Assembly (NCBI GenBank): GCA_024235415.1
Contig: JACKML010000012.1
Location: forward strand, 1 to 64,000
Origin: Chromatiaceae bacterium
Lineage (GTDB): Bacteria > Pseudomonadota > Gammaproteobacteria > Chromatiales > Chromatiaceae
Direction: 5' to 3'
Length of the DNA: 64,000 bases
Notes under the pieces: model-generated
Told to the model about the DNA's origin: nothing
Databases searched by the model: none
The model's input: only the letters and a program-made list of their open reading frames with translations
Shown: positions 8,201 through 17,437 of the stretch, one piece after another
Layout: the number at the start of each line of letters is the position of its first letter
How positions within the stretch are numbered: position 1 is the first letter of the stretch
Position numbers and translations under genes: made by a program

Positions 8201-9517
8201 ATGAAGAGATTGTTGTTACTGGTGCTGTGTGTCGGCCTGTACTTGCCGGCGCAGGCCTCGACCCTGACCATCGAGATCACCCAGGGCCTGGAAGGGGCGC
8301 TGCCGATCGCTGTGGTGCCGTTCGCATGGCGCGGAGACGCTGCCGCACCACCGCCGCACGAGGTGGGCGGTGTGGTGTCGGCCGACCTGCAGCGCAGCGG
8401 GCGCTTCAAGCCGCTGCCGACCAGCCAGATGCTGGCGCGGCCGACGCGTGGTGAAGAGGTGGATTTCCGCGACTGGCGCGCGCTGAACGTCGAGAACCTG
8501 GTGGTCGGCGAGGTCAGCCCGAACGGTCCGGGTGGTTACCTGGTCAGGTTCTACCTGTATGACGTGTTCCGCGGCGAGCAGGTGACGGGCTACAGTCTGC
8601 CGACCACGGCGCGCGACCTGCGCGCCACTGCGCATCATATTGCGGACATCATCTACGAGACGCTGACCGGCCAGCCCGGTGCCTTTGCCACGCGCATTGC
8701 CTACGTGACCTCGGAGCGCAGCGGCAAGGACAAGAAAGAGAAGGTGGAGCTGCGCATCGCCGACGCCGATGGCTATGGGCCACAGACCATCGTGTCGTCG
8801 ACCGAGCCAATCATGTCGCCGGCCTGGTCGCCGGACGGCCGCCAGATCGCCTATGTGTCGTTCGAGAACGCACAACCGTCGATCTGGGTGCAGGAGCTCT
8901 TGACCGGCAAACGCGAAAAGTTGACCTCGTTCAAGGGTATCAATGGCGCGCCGGCGTGGTCGCCGGACGGACGCTTCCTCGCACTCACGCTGTCCAAGGA
9001 CGGCAATCCGGATATTTTCGTCATGGATATCGCGCGGCGCAGCCTGCGTGCCCTGACCAGGCATGGCGCCATCGATACCGAGCCGGCCTGGGCACCGGAC
9101 GGCAAGTCGCTGGTATTCACCTCCGATCGCGGTGGTTCGCCGCAGATCTACAAGGTCTCGGTCAGCGGCGGCGAGGCGAGCCGGGTTTCGTTTGAGGGCA
9201 GCTACAATGCGCGCGCGTCTTTCGCGCCGGATGGGCGCATGCTGACGATGGTCACGCGTGTCGATGGCCAGTACCGAATCGCCACGCTGGACCTGGCGAC
9301 GCGCGACTACCGCGTGATGAGCAACGGTCGACTCGATGAGTCGCCCAGTTTCGCGCCGAATGGCAGCATGATAATTTATGCCACGCGGGTAAACGACAAG
9401 GGCGTGCTGGCTGCGGTCTCGACCGATGGTCGCGTGCAGCAGCGCCTGCGTCTGCAAGAGGGCGACGTGCGTGAACCCGTATGGTCGCCGTATCACCAAC
9501 AGGATAGGAGTCGTTAG
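8201..9517 (+). CDS. tolB: Tol-Pal system beta-propeller protein TolB
   Basis: A 438-residue periplasmic protein. The signal peptide is MKRLLLLVLCVGLYLPAQAS; an N-terminal alpha/beta domain is followed by WD40-like (PD40) repeats, each with the PAWSPDGR / PAWAPDGK / SFAPDGR signature, forming a six-bladed propeller that binds Pal. ATG 8201 is preferred to an in-frame GTG at 8192 because the signal peptide starts there. Its stop is followed immediately by the pal ATG. Confidence 0.96.
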   Translation: MKRLLLLVLCVGLYLPAQASTLTIEITQGLEGALPIAVVPFAWRGDAAAPPPHEVGGVVSADLQRSGRFKPLPTSQMLARPTRGEEVDFRDWRALNVENLVVGEVSPNGPGGYLVRFYLYDVFRGEQVTGYSLPTTARDLRATAHHIADIIYETLTGQPGAFATRIAYVTSERSGKDKKEKVELRIADADGYGPQTIVSSTEPIMSPAWSPDGRQIAYVSFENAQPSIWVQELLTGKREKLTSFKGINGAPAWSPDGRFLALTLSKDGNPDIFVMDIARRSLRALTRHGAIDTEPAWAPDGKSLVFTSDRGGSPQIYKVSVSGGEASRVSFEGSYNARASFAPDGRMLTMVTRVDGQYRIATLDLATRDYRVMSNGRLDESPSFAPNGSMIIYATRVNDKGVLAAVSTDGRVQQRLRLQEGDVREPVWSPYHQQDRSR

Positions 9518-10036
9518 ATGAAATCCCACAGTTCGGCCTGGCTGGCCGTCGTTATGTCGGCGTTGCTGTTTGCCGGCTGTTCAAGTACCGGAACCAAGGA
9601 CGACGCCGGCGCATCCATTGAGGATCGTGGCGCATCCGGCGCGATGACGTCGGGCGTTGGTGCCGGTGGCACCTGGAGCGGCAACCCGCTGGATAACCCC
9701 AACAGTCTGCTGTACACGAAGACGATCTACTTCGACTTTGATCAGAGCAGCATCCGCAGCGAATTCATCGATGTGTTGCGGGCACACGCGGCCTATCTGA
9801 ACAGCAACCGCTCGTCGAGCGTTGTGATCGAGGGGCATGCCGACGAGCGTGGCTCGCGCGAATACAACATCGGACTGGGTGAGCGGCGCGCAAATGCGGT
9901 CAAGAGCTTCCTCGAGGCCGAGGGCGTCGCAGACTCGCAGCTCAACACCATCAGCTATGGTGAAGAGCGGCCGGCCTCGCTGGGCCATGACGAGGTCTCA
10001 TGGGCCGAGAATCGTCGCGGTGTGCTGGTCTACTGA
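9518..10036 (+). CDS. pal: Peptidoglycan-associated lipoprotein Pal
   Basis: A 172-residue outer-membrane lipoprotein. The lipobox LLFAGC places the acylated Cys at residue 21. The OmpA-type peptidoglycan-binding domain is recognised from IYFDFDQSSIRSEF and VVIEGHADERGSREYNIGLG plus ERRANAVKSFL, which include the Asp and Arg that grip diaminopimelate. It starts directly after the tolB stop. Confidence 0.97.
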   Translation: MKSHSSAWLAVVMSALLFAGCSSTGTKDDAGASIEDRGASGAMTSGVGAGGTWSGNPLDNPNSLLYTKTIYFDFDQSSIRSEFIDVLRAHAAYLNSNRSSSVVIEGHADERGSREYNIGLGERRANAVKSFLEAEGVADSQLNTISYGEERPASLGHDEVSWAENRRGVLVY

Positions 10037-10051
10037 TCGGCTGTTGGCAGG

Positions 10052-10816
10052 ATGACGCTGCGCCTCGTCTCGATGCTTGTCATTGCCCTGCTGCCGGTGT
10101 TTGCGCCGGCGGCAGAGTTGACGACGGCGCAGCGCCTTGAACTGCTCGAGCGCCGGGTCAACCGGATCACCGAGTTGACGATGGAACTCGACGAGGTACG
10201 GCGAGAGAACCGCCAGTTGCGTGGTTCGATCGAGAGCCTCGGCAACGAGATCGAGCAACTCAAGCGCAAGCAACGCGATATCTATATCGACATGGATCAG
10301 CGCCTGAGTGCCGGGCAGGGTGCCGACGAGGTTGCAGCGCCGGCCGTCGCCGCCAGCGTTGCTGCACAGGCCGGGACGTCCGCCCCGGTCGAACGTGCGG
10401 TGGCCGCCGTGGACCCCGCCAGGGTTGATCGGGCACAGGTGCAGGCCGAGTACCAGGCCGCCTACGACCTGCTCAGCCCGCAGCAGAAGCGCTACGAAGA
10501 TGCGGCGAAGGCCTTTGCCGTGTTCCTGCAGAAGTACCCGCAGGATGAGCTCGCACCGAATGCCCAGTACTGGCTCGGCGAGTCGCACTATGTGTCGCAG
10601 CACAACGCCGAGGCGCTGCAGGCGTTCGAGGTCGTGGTCAGTCGCTATCCCGACAGTACCAAGGCGCCTGGTGCACTGTTCAAGATCGGCCGCCTGCAGC
10701 AGGCAGCCGGCAACAACGACGCCGCCCGCGCCAGTTACGAGAAAGTGCTCAGGGACTACCCGGATTCGCCGGCAGCCGGTCTTGCGCGGCAAAGACTCGA
10801 GCAGTCCGGCAGGTAA
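10052..10816 (+). CDS. cpoB: Cell division coordinator CpoB (YbgF)
   Basis: A 254-residue periplasmic protein with a signal peptide (about 1-21, VFAPAAE), a coiled coil (about 28-85) that trimerises in the family, a flexible Ala/Val-rich linker, and three TPR-type repeats at the C-terminus (for example PNAQYWLGESHYVSQHNAEA). CpoB links PBP1B activity and Tol-driven outer-membrane constriction. It is the last gene of the tol-pal block. Confidence 0.94.
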   Translation: MTLRLVSMLVIALLPVFAPAAELTTAQRLELLERRVNRITELTMELDEVRRENRQLRGSIESLGNEIEQLKRKQRDIYIDMDQRLSAGQGADEVAAPAVAASVAAQAGTSAPVERAVAAVDPARVDRAQVQAEYQAAYDLLSPQQKRYEDAAKAFAVFLQKYPQDELAPNAQYWLGESHYVSQHNAEALQAFEVVVSRYPDSTKAPGALFKIGRLQQAAGNNDAARASYEKVLRDYPDSPAAGLARQRLEQSGR

Positions 10817-10845
10817 TTCTGCCCGGTCTGGGGCAGTACGGGTTC

Positions 10846-11487
10846 ATGTCGCGACTTCGCATCACAGAGATCTTCCATTCCCTGCAGGGTGAGAGCGCCA
10901 GTGTCGGCTGGCGCACGGTATTCGTACGCCTGACCGGCTGCCCGCTGCGTTGCGGCTACTGTGACACTGCCTATGCGTTCAAGGGCGGCGAGTGGTGGGA
11001 TATCGACGCGATCCTCGCCCAGGTGGCCGGCTTCGACGCCCGCTATGTCACGGTGACGGGTGGTGAACCGCTGGCCCAGTCCGAATGCCTGACACTGCTG
11101 CGCGCGCTGTGCGATGCCGGCTACCGCGTGTCGCTGGAGACCAGTGGTGCGCTCGACGTCTCCGCGGTGGACCCGCGCGTGATCAAGGTGATGGACCTGA
11201 AGACGCCCGGATCGGGTGAGTCCGGAAAGAACCTGTACGCGAACATCGACCATCTGGGCCCGCAGGACCAGGTGAAGTTCGTCATCGCCGATGAAGCCGA
11301 CTACCAGTGGAGCAGAACCGAGTTGCAGCGCTGGGATCTTGCGTCACGCTGTGAGGTGCTGTTTTCGCCGGTCGCCGGGCAGATGTCCGCAACACAGCTG
11401 GCCGACTGGATACTGCGTGACCGGCTCGACGTGCGCTTCCAGCTGCAGTTGCACAAGCTGCTGTGGGGCAACGAGCCGGGCCGATGA
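10846..11487 (+). CDS. queE: 7-carboxy-7-deazaguanine synthase QueE
   Basis: A 213-residue radical-SAM enzyme of queuosine synthesis that turns 6-carboxytetrahydropterin into CDG. The CxxxCxxC cluster site is Cys32, Cys36 and Cys39 in TGCPLRCGYCDTAYAFKGGE; VTVTGGEPLAQ is the SAM-binding GGE motif. The stop overlaps the queC start (ATGA at 11484-11487), so the two queuosine genes are coupled. Confidence 0.95.
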   Translation: MSRLRITEIFHSLQGESASVGWRTVFVRLTGCPLRCGYCDTAYAFKGGEWWDIDAILAQVAGFDARYVTVTGGEPLAQSECLTLLRALCDAGYRVSLETSGALDVSAVDPRVIKVMDLKTPGSGESGKNLYANIDHLGPQDQVKFVIADEADYQWSRTELQRWDLASRCEVLFSPVAGQMSATQLADWILRDRLDVRFQLQLHKLLWGNEPGR

Positions 11488-12167
11488 ACGATTCTGCGCG
11501 CAAGGCGGTCGTTCTGCTATCCGGCGGGCTCGACTCGGCGACTGTACTGGCGATGGCGCGTGCCGACGGTTTTGCCTGCCACGCACTGAGCCTGGACTAC
11601 GGACAGCGCCATCGCGCCGAGCTGGCCGCGGCGCAACGGGTGGCGGCGGCGCTCGGCGCCGTCGAGCACAAGGTGCTGCCGTTGTCGCTGGATGCGATCG
11701 GCGGATCGGCACTCACCGACAACAGCATTGCCGTGCCGACGGCGGGTGGCGAGGGTATCCCGGTTACCTATGTGCCGGCACGCAACACGGTGTTCCTCGC
11801 GCTTGCGCTCGGTTGGGCGGAAGTGCTCGGCGCGACCGACCTGTTCGTTGGTGTCAACGCGGTCGACTATTCGGGCTATCCGGATTGCCGGCCGGCGTTC
11901 ATCGCGGCCTTCGAAAACCTGGCCAACCTGGCGACCAAGGCCGGTGTCGAAGGCGGCCGGTTCCATGTGCATGCACCACTGATCGACATGGGTAAGGGCG
12001 ACATCATCCGCGCCGGGGTTGGCCTCGGGGTCGACTATTCACTGACGGTGTCGTGCTACCAGGCAGATGAGCGCGGCGTCGCCTGTGGGCTGTGTGATTC
12101 CTGCAGGCTGCGCGCCGAGGGCTTCCGCGCAGCCGGAATCCCCGATCCGACGCGCTATCGCGCCTGA
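11484..12167 (+). CDS. queC: 7-cyano-7-deazaguanine synthase QueC
   Basis: A 227-residue ATP-dependent enzyme that converts CDG to preQ0. The PP-loop is VVLLSGGLDSATVLAMAR near the N-terminus; the C-terminal zinc site is the Cys set in SCYQADERGVACGLCDSCRL. ATG 11484 is chosen because it overlaps the queE stop and starts just before the PP-loop. Confidence 0.95.
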   Translation: MNDSARKAVVLLSGGLDSATVLAMARADGFACHALSLDYGQRHRAELAAAQRVAAALGAVEHKVLPLSLDAIGGSALTDNSIAVPTAGGEGIPVTYVPARNTVFLALALGWAEVLGATDLFVGVNAVDYSGYPDCRPAFIAAFENLANLATKAGVEGGRFHVHAPLIDMGKGDIIRAGVGLGVDYSLTVSCYQADERGVACGLCDSCRLRAEGFRAAGIPDPTRYRA

Positions 12168-12256
12168 GGCATTGGCCCACCGGCCGGCAATTGGGTAATC
12201 TCGCGCCGACGACAACGAATCCTGCCCTCGGGTCGGGATGACGAGAGGAGCGAGAC

Positions 12257-13519
12257 ATGCTGTTCGAAAATTTCATCGCAGCCGAGACGGCGTTGCTGTG
12301 GGGTGCCTTCGCGATCGCCCTGGTCATGGGCGTGGTGGTCAACAAGACCAACTTTTGCACCATGGGCGCGGTGTCCGACCTCGTCAATATGGGCGATACC
12401 GGGCGTATGCGGTCATGGCTGTTCGCCATCGCGGTCAGCCTGCTGGGCGTGGCGATCCTCGAATACGGCGGTCTTGTCGATGCGACCAACACCTTTCCGC
12501 CATACCGTGCCGGCAGCCTGTTGTGGGCCGAGAATATCCTCGGCGGCCTGCTGTTCGGTATCGGCATGACCCTGGCCAGCGGTTGCGGCAACAAGACGCT
12601 GATCCGCATCGGTGGCGGCAATCTCAAGTCGGTCGTCGTGTTCCTGATCATCGCGGTCATCGCCTACTTCATGATCAGTCCGTTCCCCGGCTCGGATCAG
12701 ACCCTGATGAGTCTGCTGTTCTATGACTGGATCCGCCCCCTGTCGACCAACCTCGGCCCCTCGCAGGACCTTGGTTACCTGGTGGGCCGTGGCTCGGCTG
12801 CGTTGGCGCGCCTTGTCATCGGACTGGGCCTGGGCCTGCTGCTGGTCTGGTTTGCGTTCAGATCGACCGATTTCCGCGGTAACAGGGACAACATCCTCGG
12901 CGGCCTGGTGGTCGGCCTGGCGGTGGTCGCTGCCTGGTACCTGAGCAGCAGCATCCGGGTCGATTCGATGGATGGTCAGGTCACGCTGACGACCTACTAC
13001 AACCAGTGGGACATGCTGGCCGATTCTGACGCCGGCAGGCCGGCGCAGGGACGCCCGCTGGCGCCGCAGTCATATACCTTCATCAACCCGATCGGTCAGA
13101 CGATGGCCTATGTGACCGGCGGCTTCGAGCGCGCGCTGCTCAATTTCGGTGTGATGGCGGTGCTCGGCGTGGTGCTGGGCTCGCTGCTGTGGTCACTGGT
13201 CACGCGGCGTTTCCGCATCGAGTGGTTCAGTTCGGTGCGCGATGCGGTCAACCACGTGATCGGCGCCGTGTTGATGGGATTCGGCGGCACCCTGGCGATG
13301 GGCTGCACCGTGGGGCAGGCGATCACCGGCGTGTCCACGCTGGCCGTCGGCTCTCTCATCACCTTTGCCGCGATCCTCCTCGGCAGCGCGCTGACGATGA
13401 AGGTGCAGTACTACAAGATGGTCTACGAGGACGAGGCGACGCTGGGCAAGGCGCTGCTCACCGGCCTGGTCGATCTGCACCTGCTGCCGGAGCGGTTGCG
13501 TCGACTCGAAGCGGTCTGA
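12257..13519 (+). CDS. YeeE/YedE-family sulfur-compound transporter
   Basis: A 420-residue protein with about 10 membrane segments. It contains the two family half-motifs, NKTNFCTMGAVSDLVNMGD near the N-terminus and GGTLAMGCTVGQAITGVSTL near the C-terminus, each with a membrane Cys; related TsuA proteins use such cysteines to pass thiosulfate through the inner membrane. A good Shine-Dalgarno (gagaggagcgagac) precedes the ATG. Import of thiosulfate or another sulfur species fits the sox genes elsewhere in the window, but the substrate is inferred. Confidence 0.88.
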   Translation: MLFENFIAAETALLWGAFAIALVMGVVVNKTNFCTMGAVSDLVNMGDTGRMRSWLFAIAVSLLGVAILEYGGLVDATNTFPPYRAGSLLWAENILGGLLFGIGMTLASGCGNKTLIRIGGGNLKSVVVFLIIAVIAYFMISPFPGSDQTLMSLLFYDWIRPLSTNLGPSQDLGYLVGRGSAALARLVIGLGLGLLLVWFAFRSTDFRGNRDNILGGLVVGLAVVAAWYLSSSIRVDSMDGQVTLTTYYNQWDMLADSDAGRPAQGRPLAPQSYTFINPIGQTMAYVTGGFERALLNFGVMAVLGVVLGSLLWSLVTRRFRIEWFSSVRDAVNHVIGAVLMGFGGTLAMGCTVGQAITGVSTLAVGSLITFAAILLGSALTMKVQYYKMVYEDEATLGKALLTGLVDLHLLPERLRRLEAV

Positions 13520-13605
13520 AAACGGGCATAAACGGGTTGAGCGGGACAACTGGTTCTGTATAATGCGCGCTCTTTCCTGGCGCAACATCAGCCCAGACCG
13601 ATTTT

Positions 13606-13681
13606 GGGGCGTTAGCTCAGTTGGTAGAGCAGTTGACTTTTAATCAATTGGTCGCAGGTTCGAATCCTGCACGCCCCACCA
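13606..13681 (+). tRNA. tRNA-Lys (UUU)
   Basis: A 76-base cloverleaf: acceptor GGGGCGT pairs with ACGCCCC, the D arm GTTAGCTCAGTTGGTAGAGC and T arm with GGTTCGAATCC are canonical, and the anticodon stem GTTGA/TCAAT closes the loop CTTTTAA, giving anticodon TTT. The CCA end is encoded (13679-13681). It lies at the left border of the accessory redox block. Confidence 0.98.
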
Positions 13682-13690
13682 AATAAAAAG

Positions 13691-13719
13691 AGGCCTGCGA
13701 GAAATCGCAGGCCTTTTTT
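13691..13719 (+). terminator. Rho-independent terminator after tRNA-Lys
   Basis: A perfect 10-bp stem, aggcctgcga / tcgcaggcct, with a GAAA loop, followed by a run of six T. It ends the tRNA transcript. Confidence 0.95.
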
Positions 13720-13947
13720 GTTGGCTGCGGTCTTGTTTGCTGGGATATCGCGGCCAGCGCTGCCGCGCAGTTTCTTCGTGTTAACTGCTCCCGCCAGATG
13801 GACCGAAGTGGCATCAGCGGTTCATTGACCGTTGGGTGCGGCTGACTGGATTCATCCACTGGCCATAGCGGCCGGTCTTGTGTTCACGGCGGCGAATTGA
13901 CCCGCCCTGATTGGAACCCGTCCGGCAAGTGGTGTTTGATTTCATCG

Positions 13948-15300
13948 TTATCCGTTTTCGAGGTCGAAACGCTTGATCATCCGATAGACGCTGCGTTCGC
14001 TGACGCCTAGCGTATCGGCCACTTCGGCGCGCCGGCCGGAGAATTTCTTCAGCAGGCGGGAAAGATACTCTGCCTCGATTTGTTCCAGGGTGGGATCTTG
14101 ATTGAAAGACAGCGTCAGTGCGGCCGCGCTTTGACGCTGCGACGAGCCGAAGGCGAGATGCTCGGGGCCGATCCATGGTTTGTCCCGCGACAGGATGATG
14201 GCGCGTTCCATGACGTTTTTCAGCTCGCGGATGTTGCCCGGCCAGTTGTAGGCGACGAGTTTGCGCACAGCCGCCTTCTTGAGTTGCTTCTCGATGCGGC
14301 GCGAGAAACTGTGATTTCGGATGAAGTGCTCTGCCAGCGCGGGGATGTCATCGCGGCGGTCGCGCAGGGGTGGAACCAGGATGTTGAAACCGTTCAGTCG
14401 ATAGAACAGGTCGGGGCGAAAGGCCCCGTCCTCGACCATGTCGCCGAGATTGCGGTTGGTCGCCGCCACCACGCGCACGTTGGCGCTCAAGTCCTTGGTG
14501 CCCCCCAGTCGGCGGAATTGCCCGGTCTCGAGCACGCGGAGCAGCTTCGCCTGAATGCTGCCATCGATCTCACCAATCTCGTCGAGAAACAAGGTGCCGC
14601 CTTCGGCGCCTTCGATCAATCCCTTCTTCTGCCGGTCGGCACCGGTAAAGGCGCCTTTTTCGTGCCCAAAGAGTTCTGACTCGAACAGTTTTTCTTGCAG
14701 GGTACAGCAGTCGACGGTGACGAAACTGCGCTTGCGGCGCGGACTGTTGTCATGGACCTCGCGTGCAATCAGTTCCTTTCCGGTGCCGCTTTCCCCCTGC
14801 ACCAATACGGTGATGTCTTCCTTGGCAACGGCCTCTACTGTGCGCAGCACATCGTCGATCACGGCGCTTTCACCGATGACCAGCCCATTGCGCGCGTCGC
14901 GTGCGCGCAACTGACGCTTGCAGAACTGGTTCTCCTGCCGCAATTGTGCGTTTTCAAGTGTGCGTTCCACCGTCAGCAGCAGTTCGTCGAAACTGACCGG
15001 CTTGAGCAGATAGTCCGCGGCACCTCGTTTCATTGAATCAACAGCGTCGCGCACCGAACCGAATGCGGTAAGCACGATCACAGGGTAGGTTTCCACCAGC
15101 TCGGGCAGTAGCTGAATACTGTCGCCATCCGGCAGCCTCACATCGGTAATGATCAGCGCAGGTTCTTTTGTTGCCAGGTAGCTTTGCGCCGCAGACCAGC
15201 TGGTTGCCCCCGTCGTCGAAAAACCCGCGCGAGCAAGCTGCTGCGTGATCAGGTGATTCAAGGTGGTGTCGTCCTCGATGATCAGTATCGGCCGCTTCAT
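13948..15300 (-). CDS. Sigma-54-dependent response regulator (NtrC family)
   Basis: A 450-residue activator: receiver domain (1-120, phospho-acceptor Asp53 in ITDVRLPDGD), AAA+ domain with Walker A GESGTGKE (169-176) and the intact sigma-54 contact loop GAFTGA (216-221), and a Fis-type helix-turn-helix at the C-terminus (AEVADTLGVSERSVYRMIKR). It overlaps the end of the sensor-kinase gene by 4 bases (ATGA), so the pair is one operon. Two -24/-12 promoters lie just beyond the kinase (17360 and 18965), each with an upstream TGACA-N3-TGTCA repeat; these are the obvious targets (inference). Confidence 0.95.
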   Translation of the reverse strand: MKRPILIIEDDTTLNHLITQQLARAGFSTTGATSWSAAQSYLATKEPALIITDVRLPDGDSIQLLPELVETYPVIVLTAFGSVRDAVDSMKRGAADYLLKPVSFDELLLTVERTLENAQLRQENQFCKRQLRARDARNGLVIGESAVIDDVLRTVEAVAKEDITVLVQGESGTGKELIAREVHDNSPRRKRSFVTVDCCTLQEKLFESELFGHEKGAFTGADRQKKGLIEGAEGGTLFLDEIGEIDGSIQAKLLRVLETGQFRRLGGTKDLSANVRVVAATNRNLGDMVEDGAFRPDLFYRLNGFNILVPPLRDRRDDIPALAEHFIRNHSFSRRIEKQLKKAAVRKLVAYNWPGNIRELKNVMERAIILSRDKPWIGPEHLAFGSSQRQSAAALTLSFNQDPTLEQIEAEYLSRLLKKFSGRRAEVADTLGVSERSVYRMIKRFDLENG

Positions 15301-17147
15301 GTCGCGTTCCCGGTCAAGGTTGATGGATCCGGAAGGCTGACGGTGAAAGTGCTTCCACGCCCGAGCTCGCTCTGCACGGAGACGGTTCCATCGAAGTTCT
15401 CGATGATGGTGCGCACGATCGACAGCCCGAGGCCAGTGCCTTTGCCGCCCGCTGCACGCCGGCTATAGAAGGGATCAAAAATGCGTGCCAGTTGCTCGGG
15501 AGGAATGCCGACACCGGAATCCCGAAAGCTGATCTCTACGTGTTTCCCGTTTGCTCGACTGCTAACCAGCAGCTCGCCGCCATCCGGCATCGCGTGAAAT
15601 GCGTTCTGGATCAGGTTGAGCGCGACCATGCGCAACTCGCTGTCATTGGCCAGCACTCGGGCTTCGGGTCGCAGATCGGTTTTCAGCGTTACGTTTATCG
15701 CATCGGCCTCCCAACGCACCAGGCTGAGCGTGTCGTCCAACACCGTGGAGACAGTGATCAATTGTGGGGTTTCGGACGCCGGCATGCCGAGGCGCAGCAG
15801 TCTTTGTGTGACATCGATACACTGGTCGACCTCGCGGTCGAGTAGTTGCAGGTATTTCTGCGTTTCGGGTTCGCGTTCGCTGCCGGCGGCATTTTCGTGC
15901 AGTGCATGCAGGGCCATTTTCACGGATGCCAGCGGGTTGTAGATCTCGTGTGCAACGCCCGTTGCCAGCTTGCCCAGTTCCGATAGCTTTTGTTCCTGTG
16001 AATACTTGATGTGTCTGGAAAGGTCGCGGATGGATTCGACCACCAGCGTATGCGGGGTACCGTTGTCGGTTGCCTGCATCCGCGCTGCGTAGATCTCGAC
16101 ATCTATGACTTGGCCATCGCTACGGTGGTGGCGATGCAACGCCTGGACTGGTTGTTCCTTGATGTTAAGTTCGTGTACCGGACAGGTGATCAAGGTGGCT
16201 GGGCAAGGGTTCTCCAAATGGTGCGAGGCACTGTAACAATGCTGCCCGACGCCATCGTCATCGCCCAGCTGCAACTGCTCCCGGTAGGCACGGTTGGTCA
16301 GCAGGATCCGATAATCCGGTGCGATTACGCGAACGCCGTCCGGGATGGCATCTAGCAACGCCTGCAGGAAGGCGCCCTGCTTTTCCAGTTCGGTGATCTT
16401 TGCCTGTAGTTGCCCCGCCATGACATTGAACGTCTTGCCCAGTTGGGCCAGTTCATCGTTGCCTTGGGTATTGGCACGGACGGCGAGATCGCCCGCGGCG
16501 AGCGACCGGCTGGTTGCGGCGAGGTGATTGATGGGTCTGATCACGTATCGCTGGATGAACCACCAGCCCCCGGCGAGGTTGATCAACACAATGATTGCAC
16601 CTGACCCCATCAGGAGCAGCGTCGTGGCTCGTGCCTGTTCCCGTATCGGCGCCGCGTCGTAATCGACGTAGAGAATGCCGTTTATCGGACGCTCTGAAAT
16701 GGCACCATGGCATTCCAGGCAAGCGATGCGGTTGGCCACTGGATTGACGCTGCGCAGGATATCGCGACCCAGTGCGTCGTGGACGAATTGCGTGGAAGCC
16801 GCAGCGCCGTATGACACGGGTGAATGCCGTTTTCCCAGCAGCAGCGGGTCGCTGGCGAAACGGATTTCACCGGCCGGGTTGGTAATGAACACGGCTTCGA
16901 TTCCGGTTTGCTGGCCGAGCCGATCAACGATGAACCGCAGTCCTTCGAGGTCGCGTTTCAGCATTGCGTTTTCCAGGGACGTTTGCAGCAGGCTGTTCAC
17001 CTGAGCAGCTGCCTTGGCGCGCTCGGCGGTCAGCTCAGTGCTGTACAGGCCGATATAAAGCAGCAGGAAAATCAGCGAGCTGAGCAGGAGCCCGGCCGCA
17101 GTACCAAGGCCGAACTTCTGACTCAGACGGGAGGGTGGCCAGATCAT
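15297..17147 (-). CDS. Membrane sensor histidine kinase with a periplasmic c-type heme motif
   Basis: A 616-residue kinase. Two membrane segments (about 13-36 and 176-197) enclose a periplasmic sensor domain that holds a CxxCH motif, CLECH with Cys143, Cys146 and His147, typical of covalently bound heme c. Then come HAMP (about 198-250), a PAS domain (about 260-380) with the clustered Cys of QHCYSASHH, ENPCP and ITCPVHEL, the HisKA site VAHEIYNPLA (His400), and an HATPase domain ending with DSGVGIPPEQ and GKGTGLGLSIV. The heme suggests sensing of periplasmic redox state, oxygen, NO or electron flow; the signal is not known. It is co-transcribed with the sigma-54 activator and divergent from the genes it probably controls. 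Confidence 0.93.
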   Translation of the reverse strand: MIWPPSRLSQKFGLGTAAGLLLSSLIFLLLYIGLYSTELTAERAKAAAQVNSLLQTSLENAMLKRDLEGLRFIVDRLGQQTGIEAVFITNPAGEIRFASDPLLLGKRHSPVSYGAAASTQFVHDALGRDILRSVNPVANRIACLECHGAISERPINGILYVDYDAAPIREQARATTLLLMGSGAIIVLINLAGGWWFIQRYVIRPINHLAATSRSLAAGDLAVRANTQGNDELAQLGKTFNVMAGQLQAKITELEKQGAFLQALLDAIPDGVRVIAPDYRILLTNRAYREQLQLGDDDGVGQHCYSASHHLENPCPATLITCPVHELNIKEQPVQALHRHHRSDGQVIDVEIYAARMQATDNGTPHTLVVESIRDLSRHIKYSQEQKLSELGKLATGVAHEIYNPLASVKMALHALHENAAGSEREPETQKYLQLLDREVDQCIDVTQRLLRLGMPASETPQLITVSTVLDDTLSLVRWEADAINVTLKTDLRPEARVLANDSELRMVALNLIQNAFHAMPDGGELLVSSRANGKHVEISFRDSGVGIPPEQLARIFDPFYSRRAAGGKGTGLGLSIVRTIIENFDGTVSVQSELGRGSTFTVSLPDPSTLTGNAT

Positions 17148-17255
17148 GCATCAACACCGGTAAAGTGGTCCGATTCCCTGTGGCGGGTGGGTTTCGCGGA
17201 CGGCGGAAAAAACACGGCACATCCATGAAATTCTAGAGAGACCACAAAAAATTAC

Positions 17256-17272
17256 CCTGACAATTTGTCAGG
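17256..17272. promoter_or_regulatory. Inverted repeat, likely activator-binding site (UAS 1)
   Basis: CCTGACA-ATT-TGTCAGG is a perfect 7-3-7 palindrome in the divergent intergenic region, about 100 bases upstream of the sigma-54 promoter at 17360, the usual distance for an enhancer site. The same core TGACA-N3-TGTCA recurs at 18706-18718. Binding by the adjacent NtrC-type regulator is inferred. Confidence 0.65.
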
Positions 17273-17359
17273 CCTGGGTGCCTGCAGGTCGCCTGAGTAA
17301 CGCAGGTTAAACACCTGGAGTCCTCATTGGAGCGCCTTGGATGCCGGTTCAACCGCACA

Positions 17360-17375
17360 TGGCTTGCAACTTGCT
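17360..17375 (+). promoter_or_regulatory. Sigma-54 (-24/-12) promoter 1
   Basis: TGGCTTGCAACTTGCT matches the consensus TGGCACG-N4-TTGCW at 10 of 12 defined positions, with the invariant GG and GC at the right spacing. Initiation would fall near 17387, about 50 bases before the ATG at 17438. Confidence 0.75.
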
Positions 17376-17437
17376 TCAGTGTGACGGCAGTGTTTTTTTC
17401 AAATCAGCCTGTTCCATTGCACCCGAGGATCATAACC

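Noticed and set aside
7175..8409. Long minus-strand open frames opposite tolA
   Set aside because: They mirror the Lys/Glu/Ala-rich TolA helix as Leu/Phe/Ser-rich sequence; tolA is certain in the other strand.
13644..13859. Minus-strand frame ending GRAGFEPATN across the tRNA
   Set aside because: This ending is the well-known false translation of the tRNA T arm.
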